Source of the DNA: DATDMG01 sp036518955
GTDB lineage: Bacteria; Actinomycetota; Actinomycetes; Actinomycetales; Kineosporiaceae
NCBI GenBank assembly: GCA_036518955.1
Contig: DATDMG010000561.1
Span: 1 to 64,000 of the forward strand
Length of the DNA stretch: 64,000 bases
Direction: 5' to 3'
How positions within the stretch are numbered: the first letter of the stretch is position 1; the number at the start of each line of letters is the position of its first letter. The notes under the pieces were generated by a model. It searched no databases and was not told the DNA's origin. It saw nothing but the letters and a program-made list of their open reading frames with translations. The position numbers were made by a program, and so were the translations under genes. Shown piece after piece: positions 55,724 to 64,000 of the stretch.

Positions 55724-56161
55724 TCAGGGCCGACCGGGCCGACCGGACCGGCCGCCCTCCTCGGCGAGTTCGGTGACGGCCTGCGGTTCCGGCGCTACCT
55801 GCGGTTCCCGCGCTACCTGCGGTTCCCGCGCCACCTGAGCTTCCGACGCGGCCTCGGGCTCGGGCGTGGCGTGCGGCTCCGGCGCGGCGGCATGGTGGGC
55901 CCGGGCGGCCGCGTCCTCGTGAGCCTCGTCGAGGGCCCGCGCCGAGAGGCCCCTGCGCGCGGCCCGGCGCTCGACGCGCTCGGCGAGCTGGCTCGCGGCC
56001 TGGTCGCGCGGCCCGCGAAGAAAGATGTAGGACAGCATCATCGAGATCACGGCCGCCCCGACGATCGCGATCACCGGGCCGGCCCGGAGCACGGCGAGCA
56101 CCGCCAGCACGCCCACGAACAGCGCGAGCCGCAGGACGGAGTACTTCAGAAGCGGGACCAC
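55724..56161 (-). CDS. DUF4229-type membrane protein
   Basis: 145 residues. Two hydrophobic segments (about 5-25 and 28-48) followed by RGPRDQAASQLAERVERRAARR, the layout of DUF4229 proteins often found near menA in actinobacteria. The C-terminal tail holds repeats of VAREPQ. GTG at 56161 has TAGGCT (56168-56173) 6 nt upstream. Function unknown. Confidence 0.75.
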   Translation of the reverse strand: MVPLLKYSVLRLALFVGVLAVLAVLRAGPVIAIVGAAVISMMLSYIFLRGPRDQAASQLAERVERRAARRGLSARALDEAHEDAAARAHHAAAPEPHATPEPEAASEAQVAREPQVAREPQVAPEPQAVTELAEEGGRSGRPGRP

Positions 56162-56167
56162 CGGCTC

Positions 56168-56173
56168 AGCCTA
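56168..56173 (-). promoter_or_regulatory. -10 element (TAGGCT), leaderless promoter
   Basis: TAGGCT on the minus strand lies 6 nt before the DUF4229 gene start at 56161; identical in sequence and spacing to the box at 24711-24716. Confidence 0.5.
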
Positions 56174-56247
56174 GTCCGACCTCGGTCCGGCCAGCTGCGT
56201 CACCGGACAGTCACGGGGGGACGGGAGACGGGCGCGGGGGGAGCACC

Positions 56248-56253
56248 TACAGT
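56248..56253 (+). promoter_or_regulatory. -10 element (TACAGT), leaderless promoter
   Basis: TACAGT lies 6 nt before ATG at 56260 of the PLDc_N-type gene. Confidence 0.45.
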
Positions 56254-56259
56254 GGGTGG

Positions 56260-56676
56260 ATGAGCTACGTCGTCCTCCTCCTGATCTCGGTAGGGGTGAC
56301 GATCTACGCGCTCGTCGACTGCTGGCGAAGCACCGATGACGATGTGCGCGGATTGCCCCGGCCCGCTTGGATCCTGCTCATCATTCTCGTCGGGCCGCTC
56401 GGGGTTCCCGCGTTCGGGGCCACAGCGTACCTGCTGTTCGGGCGTCCCCCGTCCAACCCACGGCCCGGGGGGGTCGTGGCGCCGGACGACGACCCGGAGT
56501 TCCTGCGCTCCCTGGACGCCGCCCGCTCCTCCGCCGCGGCGGAGGAGCGGCGGAGGAGGGAACAGCGGGAACGCAAGGAACGGGATCGTCAGGAGAAGCA
56601 GCAGCGCAAGAACGACGCGGACGGCGCCGGCTCCGGCCCCGAGGCCGCCGAGGGTGACGGGCGCTCCACCGCCTGA
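56260..56676 (+). CDS. PLDc_N-type membrane protein with charged tail
   Basis: 138 residues. Two hydrophobic segments (about 3-20 and 36-63) with DCWRSTDDDVRGLPRPAWILLI and GPLGVPAFGATAYLLFGRP, the pattern of the phospholipase D N-terminal-like domain without any catalytic part. The C-terminal half (about 85-120) is a Glu/Arg/Lys-rich coiled coil. Function unknown. Confidence 0.75.
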   Translation: MSYVVLLLISVGVTIYALVDCWRSTDDDVRGLPRPAWILLIILVGPLGVPAFGATAYLLFGRPPSNPRPGGVVAPDDDPEFLRSLDAARSSAAAEERRRREQRERKERDRQEKQQRKNDADGAGSGPEAAEGDGRSTA

Positions 56677-56684
56677 CCCGGACT

Positions 56685-56736
56685 GCCGTGATCAGGCACA
56701 CCGGCATGCCTGATCACGGCCAAAGTGCATGATCAC
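56685..56736. terminator. TGATCA-type hairpin between convergent genes, plus GTGCATGATCAC
   Basis: GCCGTGATCAGGCA (56685-56698) and TGCCTGATCACGGC (56707-56720) form a perfect 14-bp inverted repeat with an 8-nt loop. GTGCATGATCAC (56725-56736) follows, the exact complement of the 12-mer at 1558-1569. Position between the stops of the PLDc_N-type gene and ccsB fits a bidirectional terminator. Confidence 0.75.
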
Positions 56737-56753
56737 AAGAGGCGGGTCGAGGG

Positions 56754-57785
56754 TCACAGCCCTCCGTAGGAATGCCTTCCCACGAAGAAGACGTTCACGA
56801 TCATGAAGTTCATCAGGATGCAGGCGTAGCCGGCAAGGACGAGGTAGGCGGCCTTGCGCCCGTCCCAGCCGCGGGTCGCCCGGGCGTGCAGGTGCCCGGC
56901 GTAGACGACCCAGATGACGAAACTCCAGGTCTCCTTCGGATCCCAGTTCCAGTAGCGGCCCCAGGCACTTTCCGCCCAGATGGCACCCGCGAGCACCGTG
57001 AAGGTCCACAGCGGGAACGCCGCCACGTGCAGGGAGTAGGACGAGCGGTCCAGCGCCGCCGCGCTCGGCAGGGCGTCCATGAACCGACCACGGGCGGGCG
57101 GCCGGCCGGCCGCCCGGGCCCGCTCCCGGCGCTCCTGGACGAGCTGCAGGATCGTGGTGGAGAAGCCCAGCGTGTACAGCGCGGAGGCGACGAAGGCCAC
57201 CGAGACGTGGATGAGCAGCCAGAAGCTGTGCAGGGCCGGGACGAGCTGGTCCGCCTGGGTGTAGAAGACGGCGACCGCCAGCCCCAGCGTGAGCAGCACC
57301 GGTCCGACCACGAACGCGCCGAGATAGCGCACGTCCCGCCGGAACACCACCGCGAGGAAGGTGGCGGTCACCACGGCGGACCCGGCGACCGAGAACTCGT
57401 ACATGTTGCCCCAGGGCACACGCTGCACCGACAGGCCTCGGGTGAGCACCCCCCCGGCGTGCAGCAGGAACGCGAGACAGGTCAGGGAGACCCCGATCCC
57501 GCCGGCCTTGGTCCGCAGCCGCGATGCCCCCACCGCGGGCCCGGCGTCGTCGACTCCGTCGGCCGCGTGGCCGGCCGAGGAGCTCCTCGAGCCGCTGCTC
57601 GAGCCGCCGGAGGCGCCCACGCCGGCCGGCACGACCCTCGGACGCCCGGCAGGCTCGCCAGCCCCGTGACGCCCCCGAATGGCCAGGTCAGCGGTGTAGG
57701 CACCGAGCGCGCCCGTGTACACGAGCATCGCCGAGTAGATCAGCGTGTTGCTGACCTGGGCCAGGTTCTCGTCGACCGCCACCAC
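56754..57785 (-). CDS. ccsB: Cytochrome c biogenesis protein CcsB/ResC
   Basis: System II haem handling at the membrane, with ResB. 343 residues. The WWD-like haem-binding motif WGRYWNWDPKETWSFVIW and conserved His residues (LHSFWLLIHV, LHVAAFPLW) are present. A Ser/Gly-rich linker (about 45-85) lies between the first membrane segment and the rest. GTG at 57785 directly follows the resB stop (TGAGTG). Confidence 0.94.
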   Translation of the reverse strand: MVAVDENLAQVSNTLIYSAMLVYTGALGAYTADLAIRGRHGAGEPAGRPRVVPAGVGASGGSSSGSRSSSAGHAADGVDDAGPAVGASRLRTKAGGIGVSLTCLAFLLHAGGVLTRGLSVQRVPWGNMYEFSVAGSAVVTATFLAVVFRRDVRYLGAFVVGPVLLTLGLAVAVFYTQADQLVPALHSFWLLIHVSVAFVASALYTLGFSTTILQLVQERRERARAAGRPPARGRFMDALPSAAALDRSSYSLHVAAFPLWTFTVLAGAIWAESAWGRYWNWDPKETWSFVIWVVYAGHLHARATRGWDGRKAAYLVLAGYACILMNFMIVNVFFVGRHSYGGL

Positions 57786-59465
57786 TCACTCCCTCTCCCC
57801 ACGGACCGTCCGCCGGCCCGCCACGCCGTCCGCACGGGTGGCGCCCTCGAACACGGCCCGCACCTCGTCGCCGAGCCCGGCGTCCTCGCCCCGAGCCAGG
57901 CCGGCAGCCTCGACCACGGTACGGCCCTCGCCATCGGTGCTCACCCGGATCCACACCCTGCGCCGCCGCACGAACAGCGACGCCGTGACCCCGGCCAGCG
58001 CGAGCAGCGCCGAGCCGAGTGCCCAGCCCTTGGTCGGGTCGGAGCTGATGTCGAAGGACGCGTACCGCCGCAGACCCTCGAACGTGATCGACCCGGTGTT
58101 GTCGGGCAACGTCGCGGTCTCGCCCGGCTTCAGCAGCAGCCGAGCCGGCTGCCCGTCGCTCGTCCGCAGCTGGGTGAGCCGCGACACATCCAGGCTGTAC
58201 ACCGATTGCGGGACCCCGGAGTTGACGCCCAGCCCGTCCTGCCCCGGCGCGGCGGCGAAGGCGGTCAGCACCAGCCGGGGGGCGAGCGCGTCCGGGAAGA
58301 TCGAGATCCAGCCCTCGCCGGGTTGCCGCAACCCGGTCGGCACCAGCGTTCCGGCCAGGCCCAGCTGACGCGGCCTCGCGTCCGGCACCTTGATCACAAC
58401 TGTCGACGTGTACTCCGCGTCGGTGACGAGCGCCGGCACCGGGCCGCGGAGCACCACCGCTCCCGTCCCGTCGCGGACGGACACCACGGGGGCGTACCCG
58501 TTGCCGGCGAGGTACGCCTTGGCGCCGTCGACCTGCAACGGCTTGTTGACCTGGACCGTCTCGGTCCTCGGGGCGGCACCGGGCCGGTCGCGGACGGTGA
58601 CCGTTGCGGTGAACTCCCGGGGGGCCCCGAGCTGGGACGTCGATCGGTCCTCGAACCTCACCGCCAGCTTGTCCAGGGTGAACGAGAACGGGGGCAGGTC
58701 GGCCGGGGTGACCCGGCTGCCGGACGTGAAGCTGTTGTACATCGGCAGCGCGTTCGCGAACGTCGAGCCCTCGATCACCAGCACCTGGCCGCCGTAGCCC
58801 GTGAACAGGCCGGCACCGACCGAGACCAGAAGCGCCAGCAGCGCCAGGTGGAACAGCAGGTTGCCGGTCTCGGCGAGATACCCCTTCTCCCCGGCGACGC
58901 TGGTACCGCCGTCGTGGAGGGCGATCCGGTAGCGGCGGGCGCGCAGCACCTCCCGGGCCCGTGCGACGACGTCCGCGACGGGATCGTCGACCACCCGGAC
59001 GGCGTGTTCCGGCATCCGCGCCAGGCGGCGCGGAGTGCGTGGCGGCGCCGAGCGCACGGCCGCCAGGTGGCGACGGCTCCGCGGCAGCACGCAGCCCACC
59101 AGGGAGACGAACAGCAGCAGGTACACCGCCGAGAACCAGGGGGACGTGTAGACGTCGAAGAAGCCGAGCCGGTCCAGCCAGGGACCGCTGGCGCGGTGCT
59201 CGCTCAGGTACTGCTGCACCCGGCCGGTGTCGATGCGCCGCTGCGGGAACACCGAGCCGGGGAGAGCGGCCACGGCCAGCAGGAGGAGCAGCAGCAACGC
59301 CGTCCGCATGCTGGTCAGCTGCCGCCACGTCCAGCGCGACCAGCCCACCAGGCCGAGCCGAGCCGGCGCGGCGGGGGCGTCTTGCTCGGTCTCCGGCAGG
59401 AACGTCTCCAGCTGCTCGGCGGGCGCCGAGCGTGCGGCCTGCTTGCCGGTGCGGACGTCGACCAT
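57786..59465 (-). CDS. resB: Cytochrome c biogenesis protein ResB
   Basis: 559 residues. Four membrane segments (about 48-68, 103-123, 190-212 and near 480-500) around a large extracytoplasmic domain; the pattern LLFHLALLALLVSVGAGLFTGYGG matches ResB/Ccs1. It starts right after ccdA (ATG at 59465). Partner of CcsB in attaching haem to apocytochrome c. Confidence 0.94.
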   Translation of the reverse strand: MVDVRTGKQAARSAPAEQLETFLPETEQDAPAAPARLGLVGWSRWTWRQLTSMRTALLLLLLLAVAALPGSVFPQRRIDTGRVQQYLSEHRASGPWLDRLGFFDVYTSPWFSAVYLLLFVSLVGCVLPRSRRHLAAVRSAPPRTPRRLARMPEHAVRVVDDPVADVVARAREVLRARRYRIALHDGGTSVAGEKGYLAETGNLLFHLALLALLVSVGAGLFTGYGGQVLVIEGSTFANALPMYNSFTSGSRVTPADLPPFSFTLDKLAVRFEDRSTSQLGAPREFTATVTVRDRPGAAPRTETVQVNKPLQVDGAKAYLAGNGYAPVVSVRDGTGAVVLRGPVPALVTDAEYTSTVVIKVPDARPRQLGLAGTLVPTGLRQPGEGWISIFPDALAPRLVLTAFAAAPGQDGLGVNSGVPQSVYSLDVSRLTQLRTSDGQPARLLLKPGETATLPDNTGSITFEGLRRYASFDISSDPTKGWALGSALLALAGVTASLFVRRRRVWIRVSTDGEGRTVVEAAGLARGEDAGLGDEVRAVFEGATRADGVAGRRTVRGERE

Positions 59466-60224
59466 CTACAGCGCCACCTCGAACCCCGCGATCCGGCCGC
59501 TGACCACGCGCGTGAGCGCCGCCCACGCGCCGGTGGTGATCAGCACCCCGATCAGGACCAGCAGTGCGCCGCCCGCCCGGGCGACCAGCGCCCGGTGGCG
59601 CCGGACGACCGCGAACGCCCCCATCATCCGCCGGTAGGCCAGACCTGCCAGCAGGAACGGCACCCCCAGCCCGAGGCAGTAGGCGGTCGCGAGCAGCGCG
59701 CCGCGCGCGGGGTCGCCCCCGATCCCGCCGAGGGCGAGGATCGCGCCGAGCGTCGGACCCGTGCACGCCGTCCACCCGAGCGCGAACACGGCGCCGAGCA
59801 GCGGAGCACCGGCGAGCCCGGCGGCCGGGCGGACGTCGAGCCGCACCTCGCGCGCCAGGGCCGGCAGCACGCCCAGGTAGATCAGGCCGAGGACGATCGT
59901 CACCAGGCCGAGAACCCGGCTGATGACGGTCGCGTGCTCCTGCAGCGCCGCCGCCACCGCACCCACCGTCGTCCCCATCACGACGTACACCGTGGTGAAG
60001 CCGAGCACGAACAGGCCGGAGCCGGCGACCATCCGGCCGCGACGCTGATGCTCGAGGTCGACGCCGGTCAGGCCGGTGACGTACCCGAGGTAGCCGGGCA
60101 CCAGCGGCAGCACACAGGGGGAGACGAACGAGACCAGTCCGGCCGCCATCGCCAGCGGGACGGCGAGAAGCAGCGACCCGCTCAGCACGGTCTGCTGCGG
60201 CCCGGCGGCGAGCAGCCCGGTCAC
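59466..60224 (-). CDS. ccdA: Thiol-disulfide transporter CcdA
   Basis: 252 residues, six membrane segments. Redox Cys occur in FVSPCVLPLVPGYLGYVTG and GWTACTGPTLGAIL; it carries reductant from the cytoplasm to TlpA/apocytochrome c. GTG at 60224 overlaps the tlpA stop (GTGA). Confidence 0.95.
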   Translation of the reverse strand: MTGLLAAGPQQTVLSGSLLLAVPLAMAAGLVSFVSPCVLPLVPGYLGYVTGLTGVDLEHQRRGRMVAGSGLFVLGFTTVYVVMGTTVGAVAAALQEHATVISRVLGLVTIVLGLIYLGVLPALAREVRLDVRPAAGLAGAPLLGAVFALGWTACTGPTLGAILALGGIGGDPARGALLATAYCLGLGVPFLLAGLAYRRMMGAFAVVRRHRALVARAGGALLVLIGVLITTGAWAALTRVVSGRIAGFEVAL

Positions 60225-60796
60225 CGCGTGTCCTTGCCCGCGACGACGTCGCTGACGAGGTCGGCCAGCGTGGTGGCCGTCGTCGCGCTGCTGATCCGTG
60301 CCGCGACCCTCCCCTGCCGGTCCAGCACGAGCGTGGTCGGGATCGCGTTCGGCGGGACGGCGCCGCGCAGCGCCAGCAGCGCGTCGCCGGTCGGGTCGCT
60401 GATGCTGGGATAGGTGACGCCGAAGGTCTTCTGGAAGGCGATGGCCTGGGCAGGATCGGGGTCGCTGGTGTCGATCCCGACGAACTGCACCCCCTGCGGG
60501 CCCAGCCGCTGCGCGGCGGCCTGCAGCTCGGGGGCCTCCTTCCGGCAGGGCGGGCACCAGGATCCCCAGACGTTGAGCACCACGATCTTGCCACGGTAGC
60601 TGCCGACGTCGACGGGGGTGCCCTCGAGCGTCGTCCCGCGCAGTTCCACCGGCGCGCCCCGCTCGTCGGCCGCGACCAGCCGGACCGTGCCGTCACCCGC
60701 CACGTAGTTCGTGCCCGCCGCGGACGACGAACTGCAGCCACCGAGCCCCACCACCCCGGCCAGGGCGAGGGCGGCGACGCGAGTGGCTCGACTCAT
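60221..60796 (-). CDS. tlpA: Thioredoxin-like lipoprotein (TlpA/ResA)
   Basis: 191 residues. Lipoprotein signal with lipobox LGGC at about Cys20. Thioredoxin fold with active site WCPPC and the cis-Pro loop AIPTTLVLD. It would reduce haem-binding Cys of apocytochrome c using electrons from CcdA. ATG at 60796 overlaps the preceding phosphatase stop (ATGA). Confidence 0.94.
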   Translation of the reverse strand: MSRATRVAALALAGVVGLGGCSSSSAAGTNYVAGDGTVRLVAADERGAPVELRGTTLEGTPVDVGSYRGKIVVLNVWGSWCPPCRKEAPELQAAAQRLGPQGVQFVGIDTSDPDPAQAIAFQKTFGVTYPSISDPTGDALLALRGAVPPNAIPTTLVLDRQGRVAARISSATTATTLADLVSDVVAGKDTR

Positions 60797-61434
60797 GCCC
60801 CGGACACCTTCTGCGCGCCGGGGAGCAGATCGCGACTCGGCTCGGCGTAACTGACGCTCACCAGCGATGCCCCGTCGAACGCCAGCGACGTCACCGACGC
60901 CAGGGAGCACTCCCGGCCACGTGGGTCGTGCGCGAAACGGCGGTGCTCCGCGGCGAGCCGGGCGATCCAGACCGGCAACTGGTGGCTGACCAGGACCGCC
61001 TCGTGCCCTGCGGCGGCCTCGCGCGCCGCCTCGATGGCCTCACCCATCCGGGCCGCCAGCGCGGCGTAGGGTTCACCCCACGACGGCCGGAACGGGTTAC
61101 GCAGGTGCCACCACGAGGACGGGTGCCGCAGCACCCCGTCGCCGACGCCGAACCGCTGCCCCTCGAACACGTTCGCCGCTTCGATCAGCCGGTCGTCGCT
61201 GCCGACGGCCAACCCGTGGACGGCGGCGATGGGGGTCGCGGTCTCCTGTGCCCGCTCCAGCGGCGAGGCGACGACCACGGTCACGTCGTGCCCCGTGAAG
61301 TACTCCGCCGCCCGCTCGGCCATCACCCGCCCGAGCTCCGAGAGGTGGTAGCCGGGCAACCGGCCGTAGAGGATCTTTCGCGGGTTGAAGACCTCCCCGT
61401 GCCGCACCAGGTGCACCATCGTGCGCTCGGTCAT
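60793..61434 (-). CDS. Histidine phosphatase family protein
   Basis: 213 residues of the phosphoglycerate mutase-like superfamily. Active-site motif HLVRHGEV near the N-terminus, second His in LVSHQLPVW and Arg/Glu in SPLERAQETA. Substrate unknown. Conserved position between hemL and tlpA suggests a role linked to haem or cytochrome c, but this is only context. Confidence 0.9.
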   Translation of the reverse strand: MTERTMVHLVRHGEVFNPRKILYGRLPGYHLSELGRVMAERAAEYFTGHDVTVVVASPLERAQETATPIAAVHGLAVGSDDRLIEAANVFEGQRFGVGDGVLRHPSSWWHLRNPFRPSWGEPYAALAARMGEAIEAAREAAAGHEAVLVSHQLPVWIARLAAEHRRFAHDPRGRECSLASVTSLAFDGASLVSVSYAEPSRDLLPGAQKVSGA

Positions 61435-62825
61435 GCCGGCATCCTGCCAGCCTGGGCCGCAGCCCGGGCGGCCTCGGGCAGTGCCGCGACGACGCGGCCG
61501 AGGGCCGCATCGTCATGCGACGAGGACACGAACCAGGCCTCGAAGGGGCTCGGCGGCAGGTAGACGCCCTGGGCCAGCATCGCGTGGAAGAAGGCGCGGA
61601 AGGCGCCGGTGTGCTGCGCCCGAGCCGCCTGGTAGTCCCGGACGGCGGTGACGGCCGGGTCCTGGGTGAAGAAGACGCTGAACATCGTCCCCGCGAACTG
61701 GACGACGTGCGGCACACCCTCCTTGCTCAGCGCCCTCGACACCTCGGCGGCGATCGTGCGCGCGGCGGCGTCCAGGTGCGCGTAGACGTCGTCCGTGGCG
61801 GCTTCCAGGGTCGCCAGGCCGGCGGCCGTGGCCACCGGGTTCCCGGAGAGGGTGCCTGCCTGGTACACCGGTCCGGCGGGCGCCAGCCGGTCCATCACGT
61901 CGGCCCGGCCACCGAAGGCCGCGGCCGGGAACCCGCCGCCCATGACCTTGCCGAAGGTGAACAGATCAGGGACGACGCCCTCGATCCCGAACCAGCCGGC
62001 CCGGGACACCCGGAAGCCGGTCATCACCTCGTCCGCGATGAGCAGCGCGCCGTGCGCCGAGGTGATCTCACGCAGCGACGCGGTGAACCCGGGGTCCGGC
62101 GGGACGACACCCATGTTGCCGGCCGCGGCCTCGGTGATCAGGCAGGCGATCCGGTCGCCGTGCCCGGCGAACGCCGCCGCGACCGCGTCCAGGTCGTTGT
62201 ACGGCAGCACCATGGTGTCCGCCGCGCTCGCGCCGGTCACTCCCGGAGTGTCCGGCAGTGCGAAGGTCGCCACGCCCGACCCGGCCGATGCGAGCAGGGC
62301 GTCGACATGGCCGTGGTAGTGGCCGGCGAACTTGACCACGACCGGGCGCCCGGTGAAGCCTCGGGCGAGGCGGATGGCGCTCATGGTCGCCTCGGTGCCC
62401 GACGAGACCAGCCGGACCTCCTCGACGGGCCGGACGCCGCCCCGCTCGACCCGGGCCACGATCGTCTCGGCCAGGCGTACCTCGTTCTCGGTGGGCGTAC
62501 CGAAGGAGAACCCGGCGGCGGCAGCGGCCTGCACGGCGTCCAGGACCTCGGGATGCGCGTGCCCCAGCAGCATCGGGCCCCAGGAGCACACGAGATCGAC
62601 GTACTCCCGGCCGTCGGCGTCGTACAGGTACGGGCCGAACCCGCGCGTCATGAACCGGGGTGCCCCGCCGACCGCGCGAAAGGCACGCACCGGGGAGTTG
62701 ACCCCACCGGGCGTGACAGCCCGGGCCCGCGCGAAGAGCGCCTCGGAGGCAGGCGCCTCGAACGGGTAGGGCGGGCGCGGCGCGGAGGCCCGGCCCGAGG
62801 TGGTCGTCGTCGAACGCACGGACAC
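61431..62825 (-). CDS. hemL: Glutamate-1-semialdehyde 2,1-aminomutase
   Basis: Makes 5-aminolevulinate, the first dedicated tetrapyrrole precursor in the C5 pathway. 464 residues of the class III aminotransferase fold; PLP Lys293 in FGKVMGGGFPAAAFGG, with VSSGTEATMSAIRLAR and AGTLSGNPVA. GTG at 62825 adds a short hydrophilic N-terminus. ATGA overlap with the phosphatase gene. Confidence 0.96.
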   Translation of the reverse strand: MSVRSTTTTSGRASAPRPPYPFEAPASEALFARARAVTPGGVNSPVRAFRAVGGAPRFMTRGFGPYLYDADGREYVDLVCSWGPMLLGHAHPEVLDAVQAAAAAGFSFGTPTENEVRLAETIVARVERGGVRPVEEVRLVSSGTEATMSAIRLARGFTGRPVVVKFAGHYHGHVDALLASAGSGVATFALPDTPGVTGASAADTMVLPYNDLDAVAAAFAGHGDRIACLITEAAAGNMGVVPPDPGFTASLREITSAHGALLIADEVMTGFRVSRAGWFGIEGVVPDLFTFGKVMGGGFPAAAFGGRADVMDRLAPAGPVYQAGTLSGNPVATAAGLATLEAATDDVYAHLDAAARTIAAEVSRALSKEGVPHVVQFAGTMFSVFFTQDPAVTAVRDYQAARAQHTGAFRAFFHAMLAQGVYLPPSPFEAWFVSSSHDDAALGRVVAALPEAARAAAQAGRMPA

Positions 62826-62981
62826 AGTGTCGCAAGCCTTCAGGGATGATCGCCCCGCGCCCCAGGTACCCCACCCCGCCGCGGTCGCGGTTCGGTGAGC
62901 TGTGGTCCGGCCGGATCGACGGGATCCGCCAGGACGACGCTCGACATCGCCGGATCCGTCTCGCCCTGGACGGGACCGCCC

Positions 62982-63497
62982 TCAGGCGTCGCGCAGCGCC
63001 GTCCGGACCTTGCGCATCGCGACACCGAGGGCGGCGACGTCCGCCACGTCGAGCGGGTCGAACACGCACGACCGGACCGCCGCCACGTGGCCGGGCGCAG
63101 CCGCTTCGAGCGCGGCGTAGCCCGCGTCGAGCAGCACGCACAGGATCCCCCGGCGGTCCTGGAGACAATCCTCGCGCGCGACGAAGCCACGCTCCTCGAG
63201 ACGGGTGACGGTGTGCGTGAGGCGGCTCCGCGAGTTGACCACCAGCTCGGCGAGTTCCGACATCCGCAACCGCCGGTGCGGCGACTCGGACAGCTGCACC
63301 AGCACCTCGTACTCGGGCAGGGTCATCCCCGCCTCGCCCACCAACTGGCGGTTGAGGCGCTCCATCAGGCGGCGCATCACGTCCAGGTAGTCCCGCCAGA
63401 CCTGCTGCTCCTGCGGGGTCAGCCAGCGCGGCGTCGGGGCACCGGGCTCCGCCGGTGCCGGCGTGCCGAGCGGCGCCGCGCTCATCGGTGAACTCAT
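62982..63497 (-). CDS. MarR family transcriptional regulator
   Basis: 171 residues: winged helix (about 60-130: LPEYEVLVQLSESPHRRLRMSELAELVVNSRSRLTHTV) and dimer helices at both ends. ATG at 63497 overlaps the hemB stop (ATGA), so it is made with HemB. Ligand unknown. Confidence 0.92.
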   Translation of the reverse strand: MSSPMSAAPLGTPAPAEPGAPTPRWLTPQEQQVWRDYLDVMRRLMERLNRQLVGEAGMTLPEYEVLVQLSESPHRRLRMSELAELVVNSRSRLTHTVTRLEERGFVAREDCLQDRRGILCVLLDAGYAALEAAAPGHVAAVRSCVFDPLDVADVAALGVAMRKVRTALRDA

Positions 63498-64000
63498 CGC
63501 TCCGCCAACCAGCCGGCGACCTCGGCAGCCCAGTAGGTGAGCACGATCGACGCCCCCGCCCGCCGGACGGCGGTCAGCGACTCCAGTACCGCCGCGTCCC
63601 GGGTGATCCACCCCTGCCGGGCCGCGGCCTCGATCATCGAGTACTCGCCGGACACCTGGTACGCAGCGACCGGCACGTCGACGACGTCCGACACCCGAGC
63701 CACCACGTCGAGGTAGGCCATCGCCGGCTTGACCATGACGACATCGGCGCCCTCCTCGACGTCCAGCAACACCTCACGCAGCGCCTCCCGGCCGTTGGCC
63801 GGGTCCTGCTGGTAGCTGCACCGGTCCCCACGCAGGCTCGACTGCACGGCCTCCCGGAACGGTCCGTAGAACGCGGAGGCGTACTTGGCCCCGTAGGCGA
63901 GGACGCCGACGTCCAGCTGTCCGGCCCGGTCCAGGGCGGACCGGATCGCGGCCACCTGACCGTCCATCATCCCGCTCGAGCCGACCAGATGGGCACCGGC
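63494..64000 (-). CDS. hemB: Delta-aminolevulinic acid dehydratase (partial, 5' end outside window)
   Basis: The last 168 codons of porphobilinogen synthase. VGSSGMMDGQV, KYASAFYGPFREA, DPANGREALRE, the Schiff-base Lys in VMVKPAMAYLD, and YQVSGEYSM are all diagnostic. The frame is open at 64000, so the gene starts beyond. With hemL it gives two steps of haem synthesis next to cytochrome c assembly. Confidence 0.96.
   Translation of the reverse strand, partial: AGAHLVGSSGMMDGQVAAIRSALDRAGQLDVGVLAYGAKYASAFYGPFREAVQSSLRGDRCSYQQDPANGREALREVLLDVEEGADVVMVKPAMAYLDVVARVSDVVDVPVAAYQVSGEYSMIEAAARQGWITRDAAVLESLTAVRRAGASIVLTYWAAEVAGWLAER

Noticed and set aside
56772..60413. A 1213-codon open frame on the plus strand
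   Set aside because: It is antisense to ccsB, resB and ccdA, and rich in Arg, Gln, His and Pro, the usual product of reading high-G+C genes backwards. The minus-strand frames have clear family motifs.

Overview
The window is very G+C-rich with many GTG starts and genes packed through 4-nt GTGA/ATGA overlaps. It is chromosomal DNA of an actinobacterium. Gene content (menaquinone pathway, two nuo clusters, korAB next to a partial nuo cluster and htpX, system II cytochrome c maturation beside hemL) and a recurring intergenic GTGATCATGCAC motif suggest the Geodermatophilaceae/Frankiales area; this placement is inference.

Layout. (1) 0.2-15.8 kb: a second, incomplete complex I set on the minus strand. 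It comprises nuoA2-B2-C2-H2, then an S9 peptidase, then nuoI2-J2-(26-codon mini-ORF)-K2-L2-M2-N2, followed by htpX and a small membrane protein. An Lrp/AsnC regulator precedes nuoA2. nuoD, E, F and G are absent from this set. (2) 16.2-19.2 kb: korA-korB, a 2-oxoacid:ferredoxin oxidoreductase. (3) 19.1-25.8 kb: a glycosyltransferase-like protein, a RarD transporter, an ATP-dependent DNA ligase plus a separate LigD-type polymerase, a winged-helix AlkZ-like protein and a long-chain polyprenyl diphosphate synthase. (4) 25.9-42.4 kb: a complete 14-gene nuo operon (nuoA-N), with a Rex-type palindrome in its upstream region. (5) 42.7-55.7 kb: menaquinone genes menG, menF, menD, menB, menE and menA. 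They are interrupted by accessory genes: a secreted I36-type protease inhibitor, a secreted S1 protease, a GntR regulator and hypothetical proteins. (6) 55.7-64 kb: a DUF4229 protein, a PLDc_N-type membrane protein, ccsB-resB-ccdA-tlpA-histidine phosphatase-hemL, and marR-hemB (hemB runs off the window).

Together the genes build and feed a menaquinone-based respiratory chain: isoprenoid tail and naphthoquinone head synthesis, complex I to reduce menaquinone, and haem plus cytochrome c assembly downstream. The second nuo set keeps its proton-pump subunits and Fe-S connecting subunits but has no NADH module. It sits beside korAB, so a ferredoxin-linked role is an attractive but untested reading.

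Many stand-alone genes have TANNNT or a close variant 6-8 nt before the start codon and no Shine-Dalgarno sequence, the pattern of leaderless actinobacterial mRNAs; I used it to choose several starts. I found no tRNA, rRNA, CRISPR array or intact mobile element.
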